From the NCBI GenBank assembly GCA_018432935.1, contig JAHDSF010000017.1, positions 186,001 to 250,000 of the forward strand: a stretch of DNA of 64,000 nt. The letters run 5' to 3'. Origin of the DNA: Rhodospirillales bacterium. GTDB lineage: Bacteria; Pseudomonadota; Alphaproteobacteria; Rhodospirillales; Shumkoniaceae. Positions 10,321 to 18,959 of the stretch are shown here, piece by piece. A program made the position numbers and the translations under genes. How positions within the stretch are numbered: position 1 is the stretch's first letter; each line of letters opens with the position of its first letter. The notes under the pieces were generated by a model. It saw nothing but the letters and a program-made list of their open reading frames with translations, made no database searches and was not told the DNA's origin.

Positions 10321-10415
10321 GGCCTTGAGTCTCAAGCGTTATGAGGATCCCGAAAGAAGTGTCGCTTTTACCCTGGCGCCGCAACCCTGTCCAGAAACGC
10401 CGGCGGCACCCTCCC

Positions 10416-10444
10416 GAAAAAGATGGCCCGCCGAAGCGGGCCAT
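10416..10444 (-). terminator. Rho-independent terminator of recA
   Basis: On the minus strand a perfect 9-base stem (ATGGCCCGC/GCGGGCCAT) with a TTCG tetraloop is followed by C then five T. It lies 67 bases past the recA stop and ahead of alaS, so it should end recA transcripts and leave alaS with its own promoter. Confidence 0.88.
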
Positions 10445-10510
10445 GCTCGAACTCCTCGAAGAGAGCAGCCTTCATCCCTCGACAGCCTCGGGACGAGGGC
10501 AGTCTCCTGC

Positions 10511-11608
10511 TCACTCCTCCGTGGAAGGCGACGATTCGCCGTCGTCGGGACCGGAACTCAGGCTTTCCGATACCAGGCCGGCGTTCTGGCGGATCAGGCC
10601 CTCGATGCGCGAGGCGGTCTCGGCGTGCTGGCGCAGGAACTGCTTGGCGTTCTCGCGGCCCTGGCCGATCCGCTCGCTGTCGAAGGAGAACCACGAGCCC
10701 GACTTCTCGACCACGCCGGCGCGCACCCCAAGGTCGAGAAGCTCGCCCGTCTTCGAGATGCCCTCGCCGTACATGATGTCGAACTCGACCGTCTTGAAGG
10801 GCGGCGCCAGCTTGTTCTTGACCACCTTGACCCGGGTCTGATTGCCGACCACCTCCTCGCGGTCCTTGATCGCCCCGATGCGCCGGATGTCGAGGCGGAC
10901 GGAGGCATAGAACTTCAACGCGTTGCCGCCGGTGGTGGTCTCGGGATTGCCGAACATGACGCCGATCTTCATCCGGATCTGGTTGATGAAGATGATCATC
11001 GTGTTGGAACGCGACACCGAGCCGGTCAGCTTGCGCAGCGCCTGGCTCATCAGGCGGGCCTGAAGGCCGACGTGGGAATCGCCCATCTCGCCTTCCAGCT
11101 CGGCCCGCGGCACCAGGGCGGCGACACTGTCGACGACGAGGACGTCGATCGCCCCCGAACGCACCAGGGTGTCGGCGATCTCGAGCGCCTGCTCGCCGGC
11201 GTCGGGCTGCGAGATGAGAAGGTTGTCGGTATCGACCCCGAGCTTGCGGGCGTACAATGGATCGAGCGCGTGCTCGGCGTCGACAAACGCGCAGGTGCCG
11301 CCGCGCTTCTGCGCCTCCGCCACCACGTGGAGGGCGAGTGTGGTCTTGCCCGAGCTTTCCGGCCCGTAGATCTCGACCACCCGGCCTCGCGGCAGGCCGC
11401 CGATGCCGAGCGCGATATCGAGGCCTAGGGAGCCGGACGAGATGACGTCGGTCTCGACCGCCGTCTCGCGCTGGCCCAGGCGCATGATCGACCCCTTGCC
11501 GAACGCCCGCTCGATCTGCGCGACCGCGCTTTCCAAAGCCTTGTTCTTGTCCACCGTGTCCCTCTCCACCAATCGCAGCGTGCTCTGCGAAGCGCCGGCC
11601 TGGTTCAT
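10511..11608 (-). CDS. recA: Recombinase A
   Basis: A 365-residue RecA, the strand-exchange and SOS co-protease protein. Walker A (GPESSGKTT, residues 82-90) and the conserved downstream blocks ([32 protein letters not shown]) are intact. ATG 11608 has AGAGGGG 7 bases upstream. A GTG at 11554 with its own GAGAGG would give the shorter start that aligns better with many RecA proteins, so the first 18 residues are uncertain. An SOS box lies upstream at 11730-11744 and a strong terminator follows. Confidence 0.97.
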   Translation of the reverse strand: MNQAGASQSTLRLVERDTVDKNKALESAVAQIERAFGKGSIMRLGQRETAVETDVISSGSLGLDIALGIGGLPRGRVVEIYGPESSGKTTLALHVVAEAQKRGGTCAFVDAEHALDPLYARKLGVDTDNLLISQPDAGEQALEIADTLVRSGAIDVLVVDSVAALVPRAELEGEMGDSHVGLQARLMSQALRKLTGSVSRSNTMIIFINQIRMKIGVMFGNPETTTGGNALKFYASVRLDIRRIGAIKDREEVVGNQTRVKVVKNKLAPPFKTVEFDIMYGEGISKTGELLDLGVRAGVVEKSGSWFSFDSERIGQGRENAKQFLRQHAETASRIEGLIRQNAGLVSESLSSGPDDGESSPSTEE

Positions 11609-11924
11609 ATCTCGCCCCTCTTATTCCACAACGACGCCCATCGAAGCAACCGGCGGTCAATGTACACCTTTTGTTCCATCCCGCAATGGGTCCGCGCATC
11701 GCTCTGAAAACGCTATATGTTTTCATAATGTTCGGTCTTAGTTCGCAGCTCGGCGAGACGCGACTCGGCCGGCGTTGCCGGACCGGCGGCGGAACCGACG
11801 CCGAAAACCGCCGGTGGGCCGACATGAAGGAGGAGCTCGCCGCCGCCATCATGGCGGCGACCCCCGAGCAGCTCCTCGCCGTGCTGTAGGCCGCTCCTTT
11901 GGGAAGGAGAGGAAGGCCCGGATT
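11609..11924. other. recA-cckA intergenic region
   Basis: These 316 bases lie between the recA start and the cckA stop. The recA side carries the SOS box and an AT-rich patch (CATATAG, about 11713-11719 read on the minus strand) that could be the recA -10. The cckA side holds a 6-base-stem hairpin (11894-11909) without a T tract. A 72-codon plus-strand frame (11671-11889) crosses it but shows no recognisable protein and runs through the recA promoter, so I do not call it a gene. Confidence 0.6.
11730..11744 (+). promoter_or_regulatory. LexA (SOS) box of recA
   Basis: GTTC-GGTCTTA-GTTC is an exact match to the alphaproteobacterial SOS box GTTC-N7-GTTC. It sits 122-136 bases upstream of the recA ATG, next to the presumed -35/-10 region, so LexA bound here would repress recA until DNA damage. 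Confidence 0.85.
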
Positions 11925-14420
11925 CTACCGTCCCAGCACGTCCTTCACCTTGGTCGCGAGGTCGCGGAGCGTGAACGGCTTGGGCAGGAAGTGCACGGAC
12001 GGCGAGTTGACGATCTCCTCGGCCAGCGCCTTCTCGGCATAGCCGGAGGTGAGGATCACCTTGATGTCAGGCATGTCGCGGCGGACCATCTTGACCAGCG
12101 TCTGCCCGTCCATCCCGGGCATCACGACGTCGCTGACAATGAGGTCGATGCGGCGGTCGGCACCGTTGATTACCTCGAGCGCCTTCTCGCCGTTCTCCGC
12201 CTCCAGTACCCGGTAGCCCTTGTTGCGCAGGGCGCGGGCGCCGAACATGCGGACCGCGTCCTCGTCCTCCACCAGCAGCACCGTGCCGACCCCGGTGAGG
12301 TCGCGCAGGACCGGCGCGCCGCGGCCCCGCTCGCGGCCGGGGCCGGGCCCCTGGGTCTCGTGGACGGGGGCGTCGATGCGCGGCAGGTAGATCGCGAAGG
12401 TGGTGCCCTTGCCGGCTGCGCTATCGACGAAGATGAAACCGCCCGACTGCTTGACGATGCCGAACACGGTCGAAAGGCCGAGGCCGGTGCCCTCGCCCAC
12501 CTCCTTGGTCGAGAAGAAGGGCTCGAAGATGTGGCCGATGTTCTCCTTGGGAATGCCGATCCCGGTGTCGGCGATTTCGATCAGCACATAGGAGCCGGGC
12601 GGCATCACCTCGGCGCCGCGCTCCAGCGGCTGCTCGATGGTCGTGCCCGAGGTCCGCACCGTCAGCACGCCGCCCTTCGGCATCGCGTCGCGCGCGTTCA
12701 CCACCAGGTTGACGATCACCTGGTCGAACTGGCCTGGATCCGCGCGCACGAGGCCGAGGTCGCGGCCGTGCTCGAACTTGAGCTCGATAGTCTCGCCGAT
12801 CAGCCGGCGTAGAAGGTTCGACAGGTCGGCCAGCGCGTCGGTGACGTCGAGGTCGACCGGCTGCAGGGTCTGCTTGCGCGAGAACGCCAGCAGCTGGCGC
12901 ACCAGATTGGTGGCGCGGTTGGCGTTCTGCTTGATCTGCATGATGTCCGAGAACGAGGAATCCTCGGGCCCGTGGCGCTCCAGCAAGAGGTCGCAGAAGC
13001 CTATCATCGCGGTCAGCAGGTTGTTGAAGTCGTGCGCCACCCCGCCGGCGAGCTGGCCCACCTCCTGCAGGCGCTGCGACTGGGCGAACTGGATCTCGAG
13101 GATCTTCTGCTCGGTGGTATCGATGGCGTGCACGATGATGCCGAGGATGTCGCCGTGGTCGTCGGTCATGCGGCCGGCATAGAGCGAGACGATCGGCTCA
13201 CGCCGCGCCGCGGTCGCCATGCGGACCTCGAGATGGACCGCCGGCGTCGTGCCCATGACGATCTTCGACAGCTGGCCGCCGATGTCGCCGCGGTCCTCCT
13301 TGCGGACCTGGTCCTCGAGCGGCCGCCCGACGACGGCGTCGCGGTGGATGCCGAGGATGCGCAGGAAGGCGCGGTTGCAGTCGACCACCGCGCCCTGGAG
13401 GTCGAGCACCGCGATGCCCACGGGGGCGTCGGTGAACAGCCAGCGCGGCGAGTGGGCGTGAGCCGAGGTCTCGACGTTGCCATTGCCGAGGGCCCCCGGA
13501 ACCACTACCGAGCGGGTATAGAGCAGTTTACCGGAAGCGTCGCGATGCTCGGAGTGGAGGATGGCGGCGCGGAAGCTGTTGCCCTCGGCGGATCGCAGCA
13601 GGACGTCGCCGGTCGGAAGGCCGCTGTCGGGTCCGCTTTCCCCGTCCTCGGCGGGCGCCACGAAATCGCCGATCCGCAACACCCGGCTGTGCAGATCCTT
13701 GGGCTGTACACCCAGCCAGCCGCGCAGCGCGGCGTTGGCGTAAAGAATGCGTCCCTCGTCGGTGACCGAGAAGAAGCCCACCGGCATGCTGTCGAGGAAG
13801 TCGACCAGCGTCTCCTCCTCGCCGCGACGCGCAACTTCGACCTCGCGCCGCGCCGTGATGTCCTCGATTCGCCACAGGGTCCAGCCCCGCGGCCTGGGCA
13901 CCGGCATCACCACCAGGTGGCGCCACTCGCGGGCACCCGAGCGGCCGCGCACCAGCACCTCCTCGTGATCGCGCACGCCGGAGCGCCCGGCCGCCCGCAA
14001 CCGGTCGAAGGCGGCGAACGACTCGGCCTCGACAAGGGCGTTGCGGAAGCCTTGCAGGGAGGGCTGCTCGCCGTCCAGGGCGGGCGCAAGGCGACGCACG
14101 CCAGCGGATGCCATCCGGACGTTCTCCTGATCGTCCAGCAGCAGCCACCCGTCGTGGTCGCGTTCCAGCGCCGCCAGCACCGCGTCCAGCGCGGGCGCCT
14201 TGGCACGGCGCGAAAAGTGAATCCATCCGGTCAGGCAGGCGGCGACGAAGCCTGCCGCCGCGACCGCCGCCAGCACGATGTCGAGAATGGCGCGACCGCC
14301 GACCGCCGCCGCCAGGAGGCCCGCAGCCAGCATGGTCGCCGCGACGGCGACCATCTTCCACTGCCGCGTCAGGGTCCGCACCCAGACCTGCAGGGCGCGT
14401 TCGATGGCGACAATCGTCAA
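11925..14420 (-). CDS. cckA: CckA hybrid sensor histidine kinase
   Basis: An 831-residue hybrid kinase. Two membrane segments lie in the first 70 residues, followed by PAS-type sensor regions (about 85-430), a kinase core with VAHDFNNLL (phospho-acceptor His about 463), ATP-binding boxes (NLVVNARDAMP, DTGIGI, GTGLGLSTV) and a C-terminal receiver (Asp about 764 in SDVVMPGMDG). This order and the HDFNN box are typical of CckA, which through ChpT controls the phosphorylation of CtrA. It follows flhB by 36 bases and appears to be the last gene of the flgB operon. Confidence 0.93.
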   Translation of the reverse strand: MTIVAIERALQVWVRTLTRQWKMVAVAATMLAAGLLAAAVGGRAILDIVLAAVAAAGFVAACLTGWIHFSRRAKAPALDAVLAALERDHDGWLLLDDQENVRMASAGVRRLAPALDGEQPSLQGFRNALVEAESFAAFDRLRAAGRSGVRDHEEVLVRGRSGAREWRHLVVMPVPRPRGWTLWRIEDITARREVEVARRGEEETLVDFLDSMPVGFFSVTDEGRILYANAALRGWLGVQPKDLHSRVLRIGDFVAPAEDGESGPDSGLPTGDVLLRSAEGNSFRAAILHSEHRDASGKLLYTRSVVVPGALGNGNVETSAHAHSPRWLFTDAPVGIAVLDLQGAVVDCNRAFLRILGIHRDAVVGRPLEDQVRKEDRGDIGGQLSKIVMGTTPAVHLEVRMATAARREPIVSLYAGRMTDDHGDILGIIVHAIDTTEQKILEIQFAQSQRLQEVGQLAGGVAHDFNNLLTAMIGFCDLLLERHGPEDSSFSDIMQIKQNANRATNLVRQLLAFSRKQTLQPVDLDVTDALADLSNLLRRLIGETIELKFEHGRDLGLVRADPGQFDQVIVNLVVNARDAMPKGGVLTVRTSGTTIEQPLERGAEVMPPGSYVLIEIADTGIGIPKENIGHIFEPFFSTKEVGEGTGLGLSTVFGIVKQSGGFIFVDSAAGKGTTFAIYLPRIDAPVHETQGPGPGRERGRGAPVLRDLTGVGTVLLVEDEDAVRMFGARALRNKGYRVLEAENGEKALEVINGADRRIDLIVSDVVMPGMDGQTLVKMVRRDMPDIKVILTSGYAEKALAEEIVNSPSVHFLPKPFTLRDLATKVKDVLGR

Positions 14421-14456
14421 GCCTGGCCCTTCCCCGCAGACGCCGATCCGGCAGCG

Positions 14457-15533
14457 TCACTTTCCCGGCATCTTGCTTTTGAGTCTCATCACGTAGCCGA
14501 TCACCTCGGCAACCGCCTTATAGTGCTCCGGCGGGATTTCCTCGTCCAGTTCGACCGCCGCGAAAAGCGCCCGTGCCAATGGCGGGTTCTCGACCAGCGG
14601 CACGTCGTTCTCGTTGGCGACGTCGCGGATGCGTTGCGCCACCGCGTCGACCCCCTTGGCCACCACCTTGGGCGCCGGCATGACCGCCATGTCGTACTTC
14701 AGCGCCACCGCGTAGTGGGTCGGGTTGGTGACCACCACGTCAGCCTCGGGCACCGCGGCGATCATGCGCTGGCGGGCGCGCTGGATCCGCAGCTGGCGCA
14801 GCCGCGCCTTGACGTAGGGATCGCCCTCGGTGTCCTTGTGCTCGTCCTTCACCTCCTGCTTGGTCATCTTCATCTGCTGGAAGAACGTGAACTTCTGGTA
14901 GGCGAAGTCGAGCACCGCGATCACCGTCATGATCGCCACCGTGACGCTGCTGATCCAGATGCACACCCACCACACCCGGTCGAGAGTCTCGCCCAGAGAG
15001 AAGCCCGGCATCACCGCGACGTCGCGCAGCAGCGGCGCCGCCGCCAGGTAAGAAACGACGCCGACGACGATGATCTTCAGCATCCCTTTGGCGAACTCGA
15101 CCAGCGAGCGGGACGAGAACTTGTTCTTCAGGCCCTTGATGAGGCTGAGGCGACTGGCTTGCGGGGAAACCTTTTCAGGAGACCAGATCAAGCCGGTCTG
15201 GGCCAGGCTGGCGAAAAGCGCCAGCACCACCAGCAGAATGAACAGCGGCGCCAGCGTCAGCGCCGCCCCGGCGGCGAGATCTGCGAGCAGACGTTGCAGG
15301 GCCTGCAGATCGACCGGGATCAAGTGCGGCCGCTGGATGAACGGCAGGCCGATGTTCAGCACGTCCTTCATCATGGCCGGGAACATCGACAGCAGCGCGA
15401 TCGTCCCGCCCAGGAGGACCAGCCAGTTCTTGACCTCCTGGGAGACCGCGGTCTGGCCCTTTTCCTTGGCCTTCTCGATCCGCCGCGCGGTCGGGTCTTC
15501 GGTTTTTTGTGATTGGTCTTCTTCTTCGGCCAT
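14457..15533 (-). CDS. flhB: Flagellar export switch protein FlhB
   Basis: A 358-residue FlhB. Four membrane helices in the first about 210 residues precede the cytoplasmic domain with the self-cleavage site NPTH (residues 270-273), which switches export from hook to filament substrates. The C-terminal tail is of normal length. The start MAEEEDQSQKTEDPT is characteristic. It follows fliR by 8 bases and precedes cckA in the same direction. Confidence 0.97.
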   Translation of the reverse strand: MAEEEDQSQKTEDPTARRIEKAKEKGQTAVSQEVKNWLVLLGGTIALLSMFPAMMKDVLNIGLPFIQRPHLIPVDLQALQRLLADLAAGAALTLAPLFILLVVLALFASLAQTGLIWSPEKVSPQASRLSLIKGLKNKFSSRSLVEFAKGMLKIIVVGVVSYLAAAPLLRDVAVMPGFSLGETLDRVWWVCIWISSVTVAIMTVIAVLDFAYQKFTFFQQMKMTKQEVKDEHKDTEGDPYVKARLRQLRIQRARQRMIAAVPEADVVVTNPTHYAVALKYDMAVMPAPKVVAKGVDAVAQRIRDVANENDVPLVENPPLARALFAAVELDEEIPPEHYKAVAEVIGYVMRLKSKMPGK

Positions 15534-15541
15534 CGCCAGCC

Positions 15542-16303
15542 TCAGGGCGCCAGGAATGGCCGATAGCCGGCCGAGAACGTGTTGAGGAAGACCAGCATTA
15601 TCCCGGTGAGCGCGAGAATGAACACCATAAGCTGCGCCACCACCTGCACCGGCAGTCCGAAGAAGAAGACCGGCAGCTGCGGCATCAGCCTGCCGAGAAT
15701 GCCGAGGCCTACGTAATAGGCGATCCCGGCGACGATGAACGGCGCCGACATGCGCACCCCGATCCCGAAGCTCTCGCTCACCGTCCGGGCGAAGAAGTCC
15801 GAGAAGTCGCCGAACGGCAGTCCCGCCCCGGGCACGAACAGCGCGTACGAGTCGGCGACCGCTCGAATCATCAGGTGGTGGGCGTCCGAGGCGAACACGG
15901 CGATCATGCCCAGCATGACCAGGAAACCCGAGAACACCGAGCTCTGTTGCTCGGCCACCGGATCGTTGACGAAGGCATTGGCAAGCGAGGAGAACAGCGC
16001 GACCACGGTGCCGGTCGTCTGCAAGGCCGCCAGCAGAACGCGCCCGAGCCCGCCCAGGAACAGCCCCACCGTCACCTCCTGCACCAGGAGCAGGACCATG
16101 CCGCCGGGCGATCTCGGCACCTCGGCCAGGGTATCGGCCACCACCGGCATCAGGACGAAGGAGAACAGCAGGGCGATCAGGAGTCGCACCTGCTCGGGCA
16201 CGTAGATGGCGCTGAACCCCGGCAGCACAAGGAACGCCGAGCCGACCCGCGCGAACACCAGCAGGAACACGACCGCGTTCAGGGTGAGGTACTGCTGGAG
16301 CAT
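15542..16303 (-). CDS. fliR: Flagellar export gate protein FliR
   Basis: A 253-residue integral membrane protein with about six hydrophobic segments and the FliR opening LNAVVFLLVFARVGSAFLVLPGFS. FliR forms the export gate with FliP and FliQ. Length is normal. It lies between fliQ and flhB in the order common to alphaproteobacterial flagellar operons. Confidence 0.96.
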   Translation of the reverse strand: MLQQYLTLNAVVFLLVFARVGSAFLVLPGFSAIYVPEQVRLLIALLFSFVLMPVVADTLAEVPRSPGGMVLLLVQEVTVGLFLGGLGRVLLAALQTTGTVVALFSSLANAFVNDPVAEQQSSVFSGFLVMLGMIAVFASDAHHLMIRAVADSYALFVPGAGLPFGDFSDFFARTVSESFGIGVRMSAPFIVAGIAYYVGLGILGRLMPQLPVFFFGLPVQVVAQLMVFILALTGIMLVFLNTFSAGYRPFLAP

Positions 16304-16339
16304 CCCCTATGCCGTGTCAGCGGCGCTGGACCCGGCTGG

Positions 16340-16612
16340 TCAGCCGATGCCGAGCGCGATGATGCGGTCGAACATCCTGTGCCCGAACTCGATCAGGACC
16401 CGGGCCATGAACGGCAGGGCCAGGACCAGCACGATGAAGGTGGCGAAGATCTTCGGGACGAACGTCAGCGTCATCTCCTGGATCGTCGTCAGGGCCTGGA
16501 AGACCGCGATCACAAGGCCGATGACCAGGGCCGTCAGCATCAGGGGCGCGGATGCCAGGATGATCATCCACATCGCGTCGCGCCCGACGTCGATGACGGC
16601 CTGTTCGGTCAT
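16340..16612 (-). CDS. fliQ: Flagellar export gate protein FliQ
   Basis: A 90-residue protein with two membrane helices and FliQ-like features (VFQALTTIQEMTLTFVPKI). It is part of the FliPQR gate. Size and position, 36 bases before fliR, are as expected. Confidence 0.96.
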   Translation of the reverse strand: MTEQAVIDVGRDAMWMIILASAPLMLTALVIGLVIAVFQALTTIQEMTLTFVPKIFATFIVLVLALPFMARVLIEFGHRMFDRIIALGIG

Positions 16613-16623
16613 CCCTGCGGCGC

Positions 16624-16941
16624 CTACATCGGCATCCGCATGATTTCCTTGTAGGAGTCGATGAGCTTGTCGCGCACCGCCACGACCGTCTGGAGCGCCG
16701 TCTCGGCCTCCGAGATGGCGGTCACCACCTGGTTGAGGTCGGCGCGTTCCTGAATGCCGGCGATCGACAGCTTCTCGCTTCGTTTGCCGATCGCGATCGC
16801 CTCGCGGATAGCACCCTTCACAAGGTCGGCGAACTCGCCCGCCTCGGACTTGGGCTCGCGCACCGCGGGCGTGTTCTCGCCCTTCAGCACCCTGTTGTAG
16901 GCGTTGATAGCGTTGGCTGCGTTCTGGACCGGGCCGGGCAT
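16624..16941 (-). CDS. fliE: Flagellar MS-ring/rod adaptor FliE
   Basis: A 105-residue FliE. The C-terminal half (VVTAISEAETALQTVVAVRDKLIDSYKEIMRMPM, read in pieces) carries the conserved rod-junction helix. FliE joins the MS ring to the proximal rod and is the first axial protein exported. It lies between flgC and fliQ. Confidence 0.95.
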   Translation of the reverse strand: MPGPVQNAANAINAYNRVLKGENTPAVREPKSEAGEFADLVKGAIREAIAIGKRSEKLSIAGIQERADLNQVVTAISEAETALQTVVAVRDKLIDSYKEIMRMPM

Positions 16942-16962
16942 CGGTTGCTCCTTGGTGGCGTG

Positions 16963-17373
16963 CTACTTCAAGAGGCCGATGGTGGACATCAGCATCTCGC
17001 GCGACGCCTTGATCACGTTGAGGTTGGCTTCGTACGACCGCTGCGCCTCGCGCATGTCCATCATCTCGACCAGCGAGTTGACGTTCGGGATCAGCACGTA
17101 TCCCTGCTCATCGGCGGCCGGATGCGACGGGTCGTAGCGCCGCTGGAACTCGCTGCGGTCGGGGGTGATGCGGTCGACCCGCACGGTGTCGACCCCCAGC
17201 GAGCGGTCGAGCTCGTTCTTGAATGTGATGATCCGGCGGCGGTATGGGTCGTCGCCCGGCGCCCGCGGCAGCGAGTCTGCGTTGGCGACATTCTCGGAAA
17301 TGACGCGCAGACGGGTGCCCTGGGCTTTCATGCCGGCGGCGGAAATCCGCATCGTCTTGAACATCTCGTCCAT
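16963..17373 (-). CDS. flgC: Proximal rod protein FlgC
   Basis: A 136-residue rod protein. The N-terminal motif with SENVANADS (the flagellar rod/hook ANADT-type signature) and the C-terminal helix ending MLMSTIGLLK are diagnostic. FlgC assembles in the periplasmic rod with FlgB, FlgF and FlgG. It starts 9 bases after flgB ends. Confidence 0.96.
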   Translation of the reverse strand: MDEMFKTMRISAAGMKAQGTRLRVISENVANADSLPRAPGDDPYRRRIITFKNELDRSLGVDTVRVDRITPDRSEFQRRYDPSHPAADEQGYVLIPNVNSLVEMMDMREAQRSYEANLNVIKASREMLMSTIGLLK

Positions 17374-17382
17374 GGCCGCCTT

Positions 17383-17787
17383 CTACTGCCGCTTGCCGAT
17401 CGCTTCCTTGATCATCAGGAGGTGCCGCTTGTACACGTCCGTCGTCAGGCGATGGTTGATCTGGGTTTCGCCCACCTTCGCCATCTGCTCTTCCAGGATC
17501 ACTGCGTTGCCGGCGGGCGCTGTCTCGTACGGCCGCTTCTCCTGGGTGGCGTAGTCCTGGATCGCGCGCTTGCGCCCCGCCAGGTGGCCTTGATCGGTGA
17601 CGTTGAGGTTGACCTGCATCGTCTCGCTCTTGACGAGCTCGCGGAACTGGAACGGCTTCAGGTCCTTCGGCTGATACTCCGGCGTATCGGCGTTGGCGAT
17701 GTTCTGCGCCAGCACTTCCTGCCTCTGACCGAGCCACGACAGCCGCTTCTTCACCAGCGAGAAGAGCGTGAGCTTGCCGTAGTCCAT
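17383..17787 (-). CDS. flgB: Proximal rod protein FlgB
   Basis: A 134-residue rod protein with AQNIANADTPEY near the N-terminus. ATG 17787 is chosen over an in-frame TTG two codons earlier because GGAGG (17799-17795, minus) lies exactly 7 bases before this ATG. First gene of the flgB-flgC-fliE-fliQ-fliR-flhB-cckA run, with a CtrA-like site 64-78 bases upstream. Confidence 0.95.
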   Translation of the reverse strand: MDYGKLTLFSLVKKRLSWLGQRQEVLAQNIANADTPEYQPKDLKPFQFRELVKSETMQVNLNVTDQGHLAGRKRAIQDYATQEKRPYETAPAGNAVILEEQMAKVGETQINHRLTTDVYKRHLLMIKEAIGKRQ

Positions 17788-17850
17788 GAACAAACCTCCG
17801 AGACGCCCAAGGCGCGCTCCTGCACCTGGAAAAGTATCCGCAGCCCCGGC

Positions 17851-17865
17851 TTAACAAAGCGTAAA
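17851..17865 (-). promoter_or_regulatory. CtrA-like site upstream of flgB
   Basis: Read on the minus strand the site is TTTACGCTTTGTTAA, one base from the CtrA pattern TTAA-N7-TTAA. TTAA is rare in this GC-rich DNA. It lies 64-78 bases before the flgB ATG, and the same TTTACGC-N4-TTAA form recurs before fliX. CtrA control is inferred by analogy with Caulobacter early flagellar operons. Confidence 0.6.
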
Positions 17866-17933
17866 ACCGCCGGGCCGACCCCGGCGCGACTTGCGTTCAG
17901 CGAATGTTAAACATCCGCCGCGCACACTTTCGG

Positions 17934-17948
17934 GTGGCGAATCGCCAC
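17934..17948. repeat. 15-base palindrome between the flgB and fhlB operons
   Basis: GTGGCGA-A-TCGCCAC is a perfect 7+1+7 palindrome in the 185-base divergent space, about 25 bases before the fhlB ATG and 147 bases from flgB. It could bind a dimeric regulator or form a leader hairpin for the fhlB operon. I cannot name a cognate protein. Confidence 0.4.
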
Positions 17949-17972
17949 GTGCCATGGAGAACGTTCACGGAG

Positions 17973-18302
17973 ATGACGCCCGGCGACGACGGCAGGGAGC
18001 AGGATCGCGAGATCCCGATCGCGGTCGCGCTCGAGTATGATCCCCGCGGTCCGTTCGCGCCCAAGGTCGTCGCGACCGGCAAGGGAGCGGCTGCCGAGCA
18101 GATCCTGCGCGTCGCCTTCGCCAACGGGGTCAAGGTGCGGGAGGACGCCAGCCTGGCCGAGATCCTGAGCGTCGTCGACGTCGATTCCGAGATCCCGCTC
18201 GAAGCGTTCGCCGCGGTGGCCGAAATCCTGGCGTACGTCTACCGCGTCAACGGCAGGCTGGGCGAGCTGCTGGGCGGGCATACGGAAAAGGGAACCCAAT
18301 GA
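17973..18302 (+). CDS. fhlB: FlhB C-terminal-domain homologue (FhlB-type)
   Basis: A 109-residue protein equivalent to only the cytoplasmic end of FlhB. IPIAVALEYDPRGPFAPKVVATGKG matches the FlhB segment just after its cleavage site, and VDVDSEIPLEAFAAVAEILAYVYRVNG matches the FlhB end, but the NPTH cleavage motif and the membrane part are absent. Such stand-alone FlhB-C paralogues (often called FhlB) are known beside flagellar genes and may substitute for or modulate the cleaved FlhB fragment. Its stop overlaps the next ATG. Confidence 0.82.
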   Translation: MTPGDDGREQDREIPIAVALEYDPRGPFAPKVVATGKGAAAEQILRVAFANGVKVREDASLAEILSVVDVDSEIPLEAFAAVAEILAYVYRVNGRLGELLGGHTEKGTQ

Positions 18303-18631
18303 GCCACCGCGAGACCATCGACATCGATGTCGCCCAGGAAATCGACAAGGTTGCATCCGTGGTGGCTACAGCCCGCCGCCTCCTTGCCCAGGGCAAGCTG
18401 GTCGACCTGTCCGCGCTGGAGGAGAAGGTGCGTTGCGTCTGCGAGGCGATCCGCTCGCGCCCCGGCGAGCAGCCGGAGCAGCTTCAGGACGCCATGCTCG
18501 CCGCCATCTCCGATCTCGACAGGCTGGCGGAGGACTTGCGCCAGCGGTTCGCCGGCATCCTGCAGGAGCCTGAGGAGGCAGCCGCCGCCAGGGTCGTTGC
18601 CGCCTATCGGAAGCCGACCGACAAGGCCTGA
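18299..18631 (+). CDS. Small helical protein in the fliO-fliP operon
   Basis: A 110-residue, mostly helical cytoplasmic protein with no recognised domain. The charged helices (VASVVATARRLLAQGKLVDLSALEEKV) and size recall flagellar export chaperones of the FlgN/FliT type, but no specific motif supports that. The ATG overlaps the fhlB stop, and fliO begins 4 bases after its stop, so a role in flagellar export is inferred from position. Confidence 0.7.
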   Translation: MSHRETIDIDVAQEIDKVASVVATARRLLAQGKLVDLSALEEKVRCVCEAIRSRPGEQPEQLQDAMLAAISDLDRLAEDLRQRFAGILQEPEEAAAARVVAAYRKPTDKA

Positions 18632-18635
18632 GTGC

Positions 18636-18959
18636 ATGGATCTCGACATCTATTTCAGGTTCCTGCTGGCCCTGCTGTTCGTGCTGGGGCTGATCGGGCT
18701 GTTGGCCGTGATTGCCCGCCGGTTCGGGCTCGGCTACCGCGTCCGTACGCGGCCGGGGCAACCGCGCCGGCTGGCCCTGGTCGAAGTGATGCCGCTGGAT
18801 GCCAAGCGCCGTCTCGTCCTGGTCCGTCGCGACGAGGTCGAACACCTGCTCCTTCTCGGCCAGGGCACCGACACGGTGATCGAGGCCGGCATCGCTTCCG
18901 GCAGCCTCTTTTCGGCCGAGCTCGCCCGCTCGGGCCGGGAAGCGGAGAGCACGCCATGA
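18636..18959 (+). CDS. fliO: Flagellar biosynthesis protein FliO
   Basis: A 107-residue protein with one N-terminal membrane helix (about 8-28) followed by a basic cytoplasmic FliO domain (LALVEVMPLDAKRRLVLVRRDEVEHLLLLG). FliO helps stabilise and assemble the FliP ring. Its stop overlaps the fliP ATG, the usual arrangement. Confidence 0.92.
   Translation: MDLDIYFRFLLALLFVLGLIGLLAVIARRFGLGYRVRTRPGQPRRLALVEVMPLDAKRRLVLVRRDEVEHLLLLGQGTDTVIEAGIASGSLFSAELARSGREAESTP

Noticed and set aside
11671..11889. A 72-codon plus frame between recA and cckA
   Set aside because: It overlaps the recA promoter and SOS box, has no good ribosome binding site and no recognisable protein.
17934..17960. TGGCACGTGG on the minus strand as a sigma-54 promoter for flgB
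   Set aside because: The -24 half fits, but GC is missing at the -12 position.
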